From the NCBI GenBank assembly GCA_013286425.1, contig JABDFS010000012.1, positions 1-47,566 of the forward strand: a stretch of 47,566 nucleotides of DNA, read 5' to 3'. This document shows, one piece after another, positions 34,601 to 42,672 of this stretch (its first letter is position 1; each line of letters starts with the position of its first letter). The stretch is from Bacteroidota bacterium. Its GTDB lineage: Bacteria > Bacteroidota > Bacteroidia > Chitinophagales > Chitinophagaceae. The notes under the pieces were generated by a model, which had not been told where the DNA came from, did no database searches, and saw only the letters and a list, made by a program, of their open reading frames with translations. The translations under genes were made by a program, and so were the position numbers.

Positions 34601-34721
34601 TGCTTCGCCCGGTAATAACATTGAAAAGCTTGATGCAGCCAGCCTTTCTGCAGGCATGTATTTTATTACATTGATAGAACAAAACGGTGAAAGAAGAACC
34701 ATACAAATGGTAAAACAATAA
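31653..34721 (+). CDS. Large T9SS-secreted glycoside-hydrolase-like protein, copy 2
   Basis: 1022 residues, collinear with the upstream gene over its whole length. It has the same barrel motifs (VNWSDIETSNNNWTWSVFDS, VQPCFGSTGDPIAYKG, FVLSRSELTGPQLSAGWWLK), the same YPVTIEVTYFDSGYGSW sandwich, the SprB-type VSCYGKKDGSIDLQPTGGTD unit, the Ig-like GPTSVKNYQTG domain and the T9SS tail (LMPNPVKDIAIVKFF, SAGMYFITL). Divergence is spread evenly and is higher towards the C-terminus, so the duplication is not recent. As in copy 1, no Asn-Glu pair is seen at the acid/base position. A terminator lies at 34858. Confidence 0.8.
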   Translation: MTNHHKRHCLALIYLFAFSVAKGQITSKLSSTDGTWEDYGPVVSAKTYPEMHGRLVNVNWSDIETSNNNWTWSVFDSDISQHIVDSMPVIVMVYTGPNAPDWIYSTGGVPKVNATDSSGNIVAYSPYYLDANYNTYFKRMITNVCLHIQNYAPSTRNLVIAVQPCFGSTGDPIAYKGTVPTKYQISISQFDSLFKVYSSYYYSQYQGLTPPIRLLSNPNPSSSPETYWLLSNCPGGWIKCGTFAKGTQVNFELDKLSWLYAVLNQPQNGQFVLSRSELTGPQLSAGWWLKDHYKGMFAMMCNSVYWGLDWPNETSAVVSDHNYDSTFAFFNKYAGQKIPGIATNAVCALKDVLDASDSVRFPASTYGTISQTNSNRYINIYNAYSSYGAKLQDVSAAMNTDMGSLNANGVNDVGWHLLPGNYERYLYQINANATSVGYWNIDDADSLVMYGRYGRGFDMNNKKNALYFDVDSSFLRNTPLNGAYPVTIEVTYFDSGYGSWRLMYDAVGNSNKLATKITCTNTHTWIKSQIILTDANFANTAAGNSDFYIQNAGSQNVIFSTVELSRSPQIDAGFMTTGNIKFDTVCINTVLPPALFVLHAASLDGSNVQVGPFRNCTFSTSSTGSFTNSLILSNYGNSINQTIYVQLNTANAANTSGNIPIQGGGLSTTYVSIQSSVVNTSPLLNAAISTVSCYGKKDGSIDLQPTGGTDSATFTYKWTNTTQPLWNATTQDVSALQPNTYNVVVNSDYGCSTSKTFVITQPQVLKDTVTLDSAIVCKGGSTTVTVSATGGTLPYSGTGSFSQPTGYILYTVNDANNCSASKGITVPMGTVTAPAKPAGINGPTSVKNYQTGIAFSVASPNYSYVYTWAVPTDATITSGQGTANVTVTWGITAGSVSVYASNNCGSSPSYSTTKIKVTNSLADSSNVISSAVAGTLSTSASIVLMPNPVKDIAIVKFFTANSETYTMEVSDANGKLLFMRKSIASPGNNIEKLDAASLSAGMYFITLIEQNGERRTIQMVKQ

Positions 34722-34857
34722 GTTTAAATGATATAAACTAAGGGCGTAAGAATTTATTTTTTGAGAAATATTTTTAATAATGCCTGTTAGAATATTATAC
34801 GTTTCCACCACAATGCAATAAGGCAGCGCCCGATAAATCCAGCTTATGAAATACAAT

Positions 34858-34888
34858 AAATCCCCGGTTAAAATGATCGGGGATTTTT
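34858..34888 (+). terminator. Intrinsic terminator
   Basis: AAATCCCCG (34858-34866) and CGGGGATTT (34778+100 to 34886) form a 9-bp stem followed by T residues, 137 bp after the second paralogue's stop. The right arm is at 34878-34886. Confidence 0.8.
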
Positions 34889-35055
34889 ATTGATACCTGT
34901 TCAATAAAAAATAATTTGCCAGTGCTTTGGCATTTAACTCTACATAAAAAAATTATTGCTCATTTATTATATAAAGTTTTAGCAGATTCAAATTTTGAAA
35001 ACAGCTCTTTACATGCATTGGTATAATACTTGATTTTTTATCTTCTAAAAATTTC

Positions 35056-36330
35056 ATGGCAATAGCTTTTCCTATTATTGATTGGGGCAATGGTACAAAT
35101 ATTTATGAGGTAAATGTTCGTCAATATACACATGAAGGCACTTTCAAAGCTTTCATAAAACATATTCCACGATTGCACAATATGGGCATTGATATTTTAT
35201 GGTTGATGCCTGTAACTCCTATTAGTATTGAAAAAAGGCAAGGTACTTTCGGCAGTTATTATGCAGCAAGTTCATACACCAACATTGATCCTGCATATGG
35301 CACTGAAGATGATTTTAAAGAGCTGATCAAAACAGCTCATTTTTTTGGAATGAAAGTGATCATTGATTGGGTTGCAAATCATACAGGTTATGACCACCAG
35401 TGGACGAAAGAGCATTCAGAATGGTATCGTAAAGATGAGCATGGAAATTTTACAGAACTCTATGGATGGGTTGATGTGATCGATCTGAATTATGAAATCC
35501 CTGCTCTGCGTGAAGGCATGATAAACGCAATGAAACATTGGGTAATTGAATTTGATATTGATGGTTTCCGCTGTGATATGGCAAGAACTGTTCCTGTTGA
35601 TTTCTGGATTGAAGCACGTGGTGAATGCGATGCTGTAAAATGTTTATTCTGGCTGGCTGAATGTGAGATATTAAATTATCATGAGGCATTTGATCTTACA
35701 TATGGGTGGGAAGTGATGCGCGCTTTTGATAAATATTTTAAAGATGAATTAAAATTTGAAGAAATAAAACCGCTGCTCATAAATTATTCTCATTATCCAA
35801 TTGGTTCAAGAAAATTATTGTTTACATCCAATCATGATGAGAATACTTATCATGGAACGGAATATGAAAAATATGATACAAGCGCTAAAGCAATGGCAGT
35901 GTTTTCCTGTACCTGGCCGGGCATTCCGTTGATCTATTCAGGGCAGGAAAAGCCAAACCACAAACGCCTTGAATTTTTTGAAAAAGATTTTATTGATTGG
36001 AATGGTGATGTTGAATTAGATAGCTTTTATAAAACCTTGTTAACTATTCGCAAACGAAATAAAGCTTTACAGGAAAGTGCTTCTGTATTGTTGTTGCAAA
36101 CCGGTGCAGATAAAATACTGGCTTATTTATGCAGAAGGCAACATGATAAAGTTTTAGTAATGATGAACCTTGGTAAAGAAGCCGCAACTTTTAGTATGAA
36201 TCATCCGGCATTGGCAGGAAAATATCATAATCTCTTTTCAAATGAAGCTATAGAAATGCAACGCGCTGCTACATTTAATTTTCAACCGGGCGAATATTTG
36301 GTGTATCATAATACACAAAACATCAGTTAA
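35056..36330 (+). CDS. GH13 alpha-amylase family glycosidase
   Basis: 424 residues, no signal peptide, so cytoplasmic. All four GH13 regions are present: DWVANHT (104-110, region I), DGFRCDMA (169-176, nucleophile Asp174), AECE (201-204, acid/base Glu202) and SNHDEN (258-263, region IV). GFGSYYAASSYTNID-like (64-78) at strand 2 fits sucrose- or oligo-glucoside-acting members. A short all-beta domain C closes the protein. It is small for GH13 and has no extra CBM. The product probably degrades short alpha-glucans or maltodextrins inside the cell. Confidence 0.9.
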   Translation: MAIAFPIIDWGNGTNIYEVNVRQYTHEGTFKAFIKHIPRLHNMGIDILWLMPVTPISIEKRQGTFGSYYAASSYTNIDPAYGTEDDFKELIKTAHFFGMKVIIDWVANHTGYDHQWTKEHSEWYRKDEHGNFTELYGWVDVIDLNYEIPALREGMINAMKHWVIEFDIDGFRCDMARTVPVDFWIEARGECDAVKCLFWLAECEILNYHEAFDLTYGWEVMRAFDKYFKDELKFEEIKPLLINYSHYPIGSRKLLFTSNHDENTYHGTEYEKYDTSAKAMAVFSCTWPGIPLIYSGQEKPNHKRLEFFEKDFIDWNGDVELDSFYKTLLTIRKRNKALQESASVLLLQTGADKILAYLCRRQHDKVLVMMNLGKEAATFSMNHPALAGKYHNLFSNEAIEMQRAATFNFQPGEYLVYHNTQNIS

Positions 36331-36360
36331 ATTGTGTAAATGAATTTGAGTTTTTGAAAT

Positions 36361-36391
36361 AAAAAAACCGGTTAGCTGTAGCACTAACCGG
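36361..36391 (-). terminator. Intrinsic terminator for the minus-strand gene at 36455
   Basis: CCGGTTAG (36368-36375) and CTAACCGG (36384-36391), 8-bp stem, 8-nt loop. The A-run at 36361-36367 becomes the U-tail on the minus strand. Confidence 0.8.
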
Positions 36392-36454
36392 ATCGGATAA
36401 ACATAAACATTTACTCAAAATGAATCTATGTTTATGATTTTTCCATAGGCTTAC

Positions 36455-36670
36455 TTATTTTGCTTTCCCTTCGTCATTACCATTCTTTTTATTCTGTGTG
36501 CTCTTTGCTGCTAATTGTGTTTGAATATCGTCATCATAAGGATGAACGATTGTATGCTTGTCATTAGCATTGCCCAAACTTGTTGTAGGGCCGCCTTTAG
36601 CACCCATATCATTTTCTTCATCGGAATTAACGGTTGAAAAACCCTGCGGATCTGTTTTTATATCTGGCAT
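36455..36670 (-). CDS. Small disordered hypothetical protein
   Basis: 71 residues, hydrophilic and probably unstructured (MPDIKTDPQGFSTVNSDEEN, then DMGAKGGPTTSLGNANDKHT). It ends Lys/Asn-rich. No signal or domain. A strong terminator follows it, which supports it being transcribed. Confidence 0.55.
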   Translation of the reverse strand: MPDIKTDPQGFSTVNSDEENDMGAKGGPTTSLGNANDKHTIVHPYDDDIQTQLAAKSTQNKKNGNDEGKAK

Positions 36671-36759
36671 AACGATAAAATTTAAAAGTTATATAATGCA
36701 GTATATACTTAAATTATCATGCCATATTTAAAGATTGTTTCCTCCGGCTATAGATCAAG

Positions 36760-38103
36760 TTATTTTGTTGGTGTTGCTGCAAGTGGAGGTTTTGCAATAA
36801 ATTCATTGGTGATGTACCTGGATAAAGCAAAATCTCCATAGTCTGTTCTTATCCCCGAGGAAATGCCACCCGCAACAATTTTCCCATCAGGCTGCAAAAG
36901 AATCTGGCGAAGCAAATCATACCCGCGAAAAGCAGTAAAAATTTCTCCCTGTTTGCCAAAGCTTTTATCAATTTTTCCATTGGAGTTAAATCGTGACAAT
37001 GCGAAATAGGATTGACCGGTGGCATTACTAAACGAACGTCCCCCGGCAACAATCTTGTCATCAGGCTGTATTACAACAGAAGCTATTTGATCTGAATATC
37101 CCAGATCGCTATTAATAGTACCATTCATTCCAAACGATGAATCTTTTTTGCCATTGCTATTGTATTGCATCAAAAGAAAATTATAGTCTTGGTATGTATC
37201 ACTTACCTGTATATAACCTCCTGCAATAATTTTTTCATCATGTGTAAGCGCAAGAGTAGTAAAGCTGGCATTATTACCGGCATTAAAAGTAACAACACCA
37301 TTCTTTCCAAATTGTATGTTGAGTTCACCAGACGATGTAAAGTCTGCCAATACAGGCTGTGTAAGATTAGTATTTTGCTTTAACGTTGTATATCCTGATA
37401 CGATAATTTCTCCTGTTGAATTAACAACAACACCTGTAGCATAAGCCTGAAAGCCAATAGCTATTTTTTTGCTTCCGTTATCACCAAAACCTGAATCTAC
37501 TGTTCCGTTATTATTGAACCTGGCAGCCAAAACAAAAGAACTATCCCACGAATTAATTGTGTTATTAAAACCAGCCACCACAAACTTACCATCAGGTTGT
37601 ACCGCCATAGATGTGCCAATGAAATTAGTTTTTAAGTCGCCGAAATAAACAATGCCATTCGTTCCGAATGAAGAATCAAGCGCTCCGTTTTTTTTACAGC
37701 GCAGCAGAATTATAGAGGCAGGCCCCTGGTCTGTAGTGTAAGCGTAACCTGCACCTACAATTTTATCATCGGCCTGAATACTTATAACTTTTAGTGTAGC
37801 GAAAACAGGCTTAAAATATGCAAATCCATTTTTACCAAACGATGAATCTAACTCGCCATTTGTTTTGTAGCGTGCGAGCATGCAGGCAATTTCATCGAAG
37901 CTGATTACCTTGATCAAATCATAATAACCGCCGGCAACTATTTTACCGTCATGCTGAAATGCAATACTGTTTAATACTTCTTCACTTCCAAAATCAGTGA
38001 CAACTTTTCCATCATTACCAAACGTTGAATCAAGAAAACGGGATTGTGCATAATTATAACTGCTTACCAGTAAAAGGAGAAAGCATAAAAGATAATTTTT
38101 CAT
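36760..38103 (-). CDS. Delta-60 repeat beta-propeller protein, secreted
   Basis: 447 residues with a signal peptide (MKNYLLCFLLLLVSSYNYA, then Q). The body is about seven delta-60 repeats of 50-60 residues, each with an LDSSFGxNGxV motif followed later by IAxQxDGKIVAGGY. Examples are LDSTFGNDGKVVTDFG, LDSSFGKNGFAYF, LDSSFGTNGIVYFGD, VDSGFGDNGS, KDSSFGMNGT and IDKSFGKQGEIF. The repeats likely form a propeller. No T9SS tail is visible at the C-terminus, so the final location is unclear. Role unknown. Confidence 0.85.
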   Translation of the reverse strand: MKNYLLCFLLLLVSSYNYAQSRFLDSTFGNDGKVVTDFGSEEVLNSIAFQHDGKIVAGGYYDLIKVISFDEIACMLARYKTNGELDSSFGKNGFAYFKPVFATLKVISIQADDKIVGAGYAYTTDQGPASIILLRCKKNGALDSSFGTNGIVYFGDLKTNFIGTSMAVQPDGKFVVAGFNNTINSWDSSFVLAARFNNNGTVDSGFGDNGSKKIAIGFQAYATGVVVNSTGEIIVSGYTTLKQNTNLTQPVLADFTSSGELNIQFGKNGVVTFNAGNNASFTTLALTHDEKIIAGGYIQVSDTYQDYNFLLMQYNSNGKKDSSFGMNGTINSDLGYSDQIASVVIQPDDKIVAGGRSFSNATGQSYFALSRFNSNGKIDKSFGKQGEIFTAFRGYDLLRQILLQPDGKIVAGGISSGIRTDYGDFALSRYITNEFIAKPPLAATPTK

Positions 38104-38230
38104 AGATTAAATTGATGAGGTTCAACAACGAATAAAAACTAAGTGAATGAATTGAATCAACAAGATAGAAAACAATTGTAATAATTCAATATGTTTACTT
38201 CATCAATTGTTAAGCTGCAATAAGGTGAGA

Positions 38231-39329
38231 TCAGTTTTGCTGCTCAACTTCTTTTTCCATCATGAGATAAGCTTTGATAAACCCATCTAATTCGCCGTCC
38301 ATTACAGGCTGAACATTTCCAACTTCATAATCGGTGCGATGATCTTTTATCATTTTATACGGATGAAAAACATAGCTTCTTATCTGGCTTCCCCACTCTA
38401 TTTTTTTCTTGCCTGCATTGGCTGCATTCTTCGCTTCTTCGCGCTTGCGCAATTCTTCTTCGTATAAACGGCTCTTCAACATCTTTAACGCAAGCTCACG
38501 GTTCTCGCCCTGTGTTCTGCTTTGCTGGCATTCAACAATTATTCCTGACGGAATATGTTTTAACCGAACAGCTGTTTCAACTTTGTTTACATTCTGTCCG
38601 CCTTTACCACCGCTGCGATAAAATTCCCATTCCAGGTCTGCAGGGTTTACATTGATCTCAATCGTATCATCAATCAATGGATACACAAACACACTTGCAA
38701 AAGATGTATGCCTTCTTGCATTGCTATCAAACGGAGAAATTCTAACCAACCGATGCACGCCGCTTTCTGCTTTTAAAAAGCCATAAGCAAACGGGCCGTC
38801 AAATTGAAGTGTTGCCGTTTTAATACCGGCACCATCACCTTCCTGGTAATCAAGCTCAGTAACTTTCCAGCCTTGTTTATCGCCATACATTCTGTACATG
38901 CGCAACAACATTTCAGCCCAATCCTGGCTTTCAGTTCCACCAGCTCCCGGATTTATCTGCAACACTGCAGGTAACTCATCTTCCGGCTGGTTGAGTGTAC
39001 TTTTAAACTCTGCATCATCCAACATTATTAGTGCATTATCATACGCCAGTTTTGCTTCTTCTTCTGTTGCATCGCCTTCTTTCCAGAAATCAAACAGCAC
39101 AGCAAAATCTTCTACTGCAGTTTCAACCTGCCTGTAAATTTTAAGCCAGTATTCGTTTGTTTTTATTTCTTTCATGATGCCGGTAGCGCGTTCGTTATCA
39201 TTCCAAAAACCCGGCGAAAGTGAGAGCTGCCTGTCGTTCTCTATTTTTTGCGTACGGTTATCAACGTCAAAGAAACCTCCTTATCCCGGCTAAGCGGGAC
39301 CGCAATTCAATAAGTTTTTCCTGTGTCAT
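38231..39329 (-). CDS. prfB: Peptide chain release factor 2 (with programmed +1 frameshift)
   Basis: 365 residues after frameshifting. Zero frame from the ATG at 39329 reads [20 protein letters not shown] and meets TGA at 39269-39267. The +1 frame then reads [20 protein letters not shown] and continues through the main body. The slippery site CTT TGA C is preceded by an AGGAGG Shine-Dalgarno-like element 3 nt before it, as in E. coli prfB. RF2 signatures are the SPF tripeptide (about 198-200) that reads UGA/UAA and the GGQ motif (about 243-245) that triggers peptide release. Autoregulation by RF2 level is expected. Confidence 0.96.
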
Positions 39330-39490
39330 AAGGCCGCGAAGATAAGCAAGAGATATGTAAGAATTATGCTGAAGTAAAGGCTATAATCAAAACACAAATT
39401 GTTATGATGCACCATTATTTGTTAAAAAAAAAGAAAGTAATTAAACCCAAAAGAAAAGTCTTCGTCCATGAATACATTAAAATAAAAAAA

Positions 39491-39859
39491 ATGAAAAAAA
39501 CACTTTTCCTGCTTATGTGCGCAGCAACAATTGGCAGCGCAACTTTTGCTCAAACAACAAATCCTAAACATCATGCAGTTAAAACGCAGGCCAAAGATTT
39601 AAAAGAAGATCAGCATACAAAAACAGAAGACAAAAAACAATTGAAAGAAGATAAACAGGATTTAAAGAATGATCAAACTGCAACAAAGGCTACAAAGGAC
39701 CAGGACAGGGAAAACATTGCAAAAGATGAAGTAAAAACAGATAAGGCCACAAGAAAAGAAAACAAACAAGTTAAAAAAGACGAAAAAGCTATCGATAAAA
39801 AAACAGATCATACTTCTTCTGATCCTGCTTCAACTCCGGCTACACCGGCTCAAAATTAA
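39491..39859 (+). CDS. Lys/Asp-rich secreted protein
   Basis: 122 residues from the ATG at 39491, which gives the signal peptide MKKTLFLLMCAATIGSATFA (then QTT). An earlier in-frame ATG at 39404 would add 29 basic residues in front of it. The mature part is very hydrophilic and low in complexity, with repeated Lys/Asp/Glu/Gln (KDLKEDQHTKTEDKKQLKED). It is probably a flexible or helical periplasmic protein. No known domain. A terminator follows. Confidence 0.6.
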   Translation: MKKTLFLLMCAATIGSATFAQTTNPKHHAVKTQAKDLKEDQHTKTEDKKQLKEDKQDLKNDQTATKATKDQDRENIAKDEVKTDKATRKENKQVKKDEKAIDKKTDHTSSDPASTPATPAQN

Positions 39860-39874
39860 TATACCCGTATACGC

Positions 39875-39905
39875 AAAAACCCTGTAAGGTACTTACAGGG
39901 TTTTT
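39875..39905. terminator. Bidirectional intrinsic terminator
   Basis: A 14-bp perfect stem, AAAAACCCTGTAAG (39875-39888) and CTTACAGGGTTTTT (39892-39905), with a 3-nt loop, between two convergent genes. A- and T-runs on both sides suit both strands. Confidence 0.85.
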
Positions 39906-39928
39906 ATATTTATAACAATAGCTCGTTG

Positions 39929-40417
39929 TTATTTTTTTGAAGCATTTATCAATTGTCCATAAGTGGGTATCTGTTGCATAATAGAAGCCCTGAGCTGTGT
40001 TAATATATATACCTCTGATTGATAAAATTCAAACGCCGTAACTGCATTGGTAGCAGCTTTCATCTTTTTATAATATACCTGGAGGGTTTGCTCCTGGTCG
40101 ATCCTGTTTGAAAAATATTGATTGGCTAAAGAGTCTGCAATAGCCGGAGTCATATTACCGTAAGCATGAGCAGTATTTTCATACAATGATATCCTCGTTT
40201 TTGCAGTTTTACGATTTAGCTTATCATATTCATCGTAAATTTTCCAGAAGGCCGCAGAATCCTTTGGTTCAACAGAAACCAGTTTGGCTACAGCTTCCTT
40301 TTTTTGAACACCCAACAGGTTAACAATAGCTTCCGCTTCAGCGTCAGAAGTTTGACCAAACGAACTATAAATGCCACCAAAGAAAAAAGCAGCCAGCAGT
40401 GCAATACTAAATTTCAT
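39929..40417 (-). CDS. Hypothetical secreted helical protein
   Basis: 162 residues from the ATG at 40417, which gives a signal peptide (MKFSIALLAAFFFGGIYSSF, then GQ). The mature part is helical with FWKIYDEYDKLNRKTAKTRI, then YFSNRIDQEQTLQVYYKKMK and EFYQSEVYILTQLRASIMQQ. This resembles Spy/LTXXQ-like and Bacteroidota stress proteins with an FWxIYxEYE helix, but the match is loose. Role unknown. Confidence 0.6.
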   Translation of the reverse strand: MKFSIALLAAFFFGGIYSSFGQTSDAEAEAIVNLLGVQKKEAVAKLVSVEPKDSAAFWKIYDEYDKLNRKTAKTRISLYENTAHAYGNMTPAIADSLANQYFSNRIDQEQTLQVYYKKMKAATNAVTAFEFYQSEVYILTQLRASIMQQIPTYGQLINASKK

Positions 40418-40574
40418 AAAGTTTTGATTTTTTAAAGCCGCAAGATGAAGGAATAAAAACACATTTGGTATGAAGCAATATGTTTAACCGTTAAATAGTA
40501 AAGGGAATAATCAAAGATTTATATTGACGCTTACGCTCAGATGAAAAAGTTATTGCACTTTATTTTGATGAAGT

Positions 40575-41264
40575 TCATCTCACCAGGTATTGTTTAATCA
40601 TATATGCTAACAACTGCGGGTTTACCTGCTCAACAGGATGTGGTGTATTTGGTAAGACCGCTAATTGCGCAGCAGGCAATTGTTTATAAACAGACACTGT
40701 TTCATCCAGCGTTACCATTTTATCTCTGTCGCCAAGCATTATGAAACAAGGAACAGTAATGTTAGAATAATCTTCAGGTTGTAAAATATTTTTTGAACCA
40801 AGTGCAGTTAGCAATTCTATAGTTTTTGTAAGAACTTTTTTCCAGTCGTTTGGAGAATGCCTGCTTGATAGCTGTTCAGCAAATACAGGTACTTTTTGCT
40901 GTATCGTACCGGCATCAAGCATCCTGACTTCTTTAGCTGCAGTAGCTTCATCCCAATGAAATTTTGTAGCGAGTGTAATAACACGATCAACTTTCTCAGT
41001 ATAATGTTTAGCCATATACATTGCTACATAACCACCCATGCTATATCCAAAAATATCAGCTTTGGTTATTTGATTTTTCTGCATGTAGCTGATCACATCT
41101 TCCGCAAACAATTCAACAGAAAATTTAGCATCAGGAACAGGTTCTCCGCCATGCCCTGAAAAATTTATAAGATGAATAGTGAACCCGGCCTGAAGAATAT
41201 CTGCAAATGGCTCTAATTGCCTCTTCGCTCCTGTTGCGCCATGCAATAAAATAAGATGTTGCAT
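40575..41264 (-). CDS. Alpha/beta hydrolase
   Basis: 229 residues from the ATG at 41264 (MQHLILLHGATGAKRQLEPF). An upstream ATG at 41315 would add a non-conserved stretch that overlaps the neighbouring gene's end. It has the HG oxyanion site, the nucleophile elbow GYSMGG, an Asp in MLGDRDKMV and a His in TPHPVE: a complete triad. No signal, so cytoplasmic. The small fold resembles MenH- or BioH-like esterases; substrate unknown. It lies 50 bp downstream of the small lipoprotein gene on the same strand. Confidence 0.85.
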   Translation of the reverse strand: MQHLILLHGATGAKRQLEPFADILQAGFTIHLINFSGHGGEPVPDAKFSVELFAEDVISYMQKNQITKADIFGYSMGGYVAMYMAKHYTEKVDRVITLATKFHWDEATAAKEVRMLDAGTIQQKVPVFAEQLSSRHSPNDWKKVLTKTIELLTALGSKNILQPEDYSNITVPCFIMLGDRDKMVTLDETVSVYKQLPAAQLAVLPNTPHPVEQVNPQLLAYMIKQYLVR

Positions 41265-41314
41265 GCAATGAAGATAGGGAAGAAAATATATTGCCACCGT
41301 TAATGAATTCACCA

Positions 41315-41530
41315 TTAATGTTTAGCGGCATTTAATGAATCTTTTGTTTTCTTACTGGTATCAGTTGCTGTATTAGGCGGAGCGTAACCATCAGGACGTG
41401 TAACGCCGGTAGTATCACCCGGGTTATTTACATCAACGCTGTTCATTGTATCTGTAGGTGAAGACTTTTTTGTACCTGAATTACAGGCAATGAAACAAAC
41501 CAGCAAAGATGCCAATAAGAGATTTTTCAT
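41315..41530 (-). CDS. Small lipoprotein
   Basis: 71 residues from the ATG at 41530 (MKNLLLASLLVCFIAC, lipobox FIAC, Cys16). The mature 55 residues are Asn/Thr/Ser/Lys-rich and probably disordered (GVTRPDGYAPPNTATDTSKK). No family. An upstream ATG at 41545 gives only five extra residues. Likely membrane-tethered; role unknown. Confidence 0.65.
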   Translation of the reverse strand: MKNLLLASLLVCFIACNSGTKKSSPTDTMNSVDVNNPGDTTGVTRPDGYAPPNTATDTSKKTKDSLNAAKH

Positions 41531-41598
41531 AGTGATTTTACACACTATAACACAAGAACTTTGCCGTTTGATAAACCGGTTAAAGTAAATAAGCAGCT

Positions 41599-41970
41599 CT
41601 ATCTTTTTTTTGTTTTGGTTGTTGGCTTTGGCTTCAGCGTTTTTACATGATCAAAACTCTTTTGAAGATAAGGTTTAAGTTCATTGGTCTTTTTGAGCAG
41701 GTCATCAGGCACCACTGCAAAATCTTTTTTTGTTATACCATATATCTCCAGAAGTTTGGTTTTATATTTTTTAATAAATGCCTCTAAATCTTTTTCAGAT
41801 AACCGTATAGAAAAGATACCATCGGGAGTTAAATGTGTAAACATATTGCCATTATGTGAAGTGTAAGGATTAGTGTCACCCTTTCGTTCAATTTCAGGAA
41901 TAGTGGCAATTAGTTTATCGAACAATGCAACTTTCTCCGGAGGTGGCCCTTGATTTTTTTTAGCTGGCAT
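41599..41970 (-). CDS. TfoX-N/Sxy-like family protein
   Basis: 123 residues from the ATG at 41970 (MPAKKNQGPPPEKVALFDKL). The frame extends to an ATG at 42051, but those residues look unconserved. The pattern NPYTSHNGNMFTHLTPDGIF, RLSEKDLEAFIKKYKTKLLE and LKKTNELKPYLQKSFDHVKT resembles TfoX N-terminal / MmcQ-like small alpha/beta proteins found alone in Bacteroidota. The C-terminus is Lys-rich. The family call is moderate; function unknown. Confidence 0.55.
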   Translation of the reverse strand: MPAKKNQGPPPEKVALFDKLIATIPEIERKGDTNPYTSHNGNMFTHLTPDGIFSIRLSEKDLEAFIKKYKTKLLEIYGITKKDFAVVPDDLLKKTNELKPYLQKSFDHVKTLKPKPTTKTKKR

Positions 41971-42187
41971 ACAATCAGAAGTTTTAATGTGTGCGCAACG
42001 CTCAAACAATATTGCTATTCTAACTCTCGGTAATCCTGTTTTATACTTCAATATTATAACTAACCCGTTGTGCGATTAAAAATAATTGAAACCCGATAAT
42101 AAACATTTTTAACGGGCAGAAAAGTGAAGGCAAAACTTTTTAACAGGTATTGTTTAGGTATTAAATAACTCGTATCAATATCAGTTT

Positions 42188-42300
42188 AAAGAGAGACAAA
42201 AAACAGACAAAACATAGATAAATTGTGTGTTTGCTCTCTCTTTAGTCCCTCTTTAGTCTCTCTTTAGTGTCTCTTTTGTCTCTCTTTTATCTCTTTTTTT
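42188..42300. repeat. 11-bp array 3 with opposing half
   Basis: Left block: AAAGAGAGACA (42188), AAAAACAGACA (42199), AAACATAGATA (42210). Right block: TCTCTCTTTAG (42235), TCCCTCTTTAG (42246), TCTCTCTTTAG (42257), TGTCTCTTTTG (42268), TCTCTCTTTTA (42279), TCTCTTTTTTT (42290). All are exactly 11 bp. The left units are inverse complements of the right, with a 14-bp centre. It has the same architecture as array 2. Confidence 0.85.
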
Positions 42301-42441
42301 GGTGTTTTTAATAGTTATTTTGTTCCTGGTTTATTTATGCCAGGTTAATTGCAGAACTGGTTTAATATTTTCTTAGAGGCTATTTAAATTTATGAATTGC
42401 AGGCACCATTTTTTTTAAAAAGAACACATTGTTCATTTGAA
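42301..42441 (+). other. Flank of array 3
   Basis: TTGGTGTTTTTAATAGTTAT (about 42299-42318), followed by TTCCTGGTTTATTTATGCCAGG, is shared in outline with the flank of array 1 (minus strand) and the CCCTGGTTTTATGTCCTGG flank of array 2. CCTGG/CCAGG can pair. No gene follows. Confidence 0.45.
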
Positions 42442-42522
42442 CCACATAGAATCACAGGCATATAGGAATTGCATAAGCTTTCCTATGTGTGTATTTCCTA
42501 TGTATCTATATGCCTTATGTGG
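42442..42522. repeat. Large imperfect palindrome
   Basis: CCACATA (42442-42448) pairs with TATGTGG (42516-42522). AGGCATATAG (42456-42465) pairs with CTATATGCCT (42506-42515). Inner AGGAA pairs with TTCCT (42480-42484). Similar CACATAG-rich hairpins are common between genes of Bacteroidota. Possible MITE or REP-like element. Confidence 0.6.
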
Positions 42523-42672
42523 TAAAAAAAAACTGCGTACGAAATCTTTATAATTAATTTAAACAACTTCTGAGAACAGTACTATTTCGTAGTTTAATAT
42601 TATAATATTTGCTTTCAAGATTGCTATTTAGACTGCTGAACTATATTTCAATCCAATTCAAACAATAATATA

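Noticed and set aside
39404..39490. N-terminal extension of the Lys/Asp-rich protein
   Set aside because: It would place a basic stretch before a good signal peptide. The ATG at 39491 is the better start.
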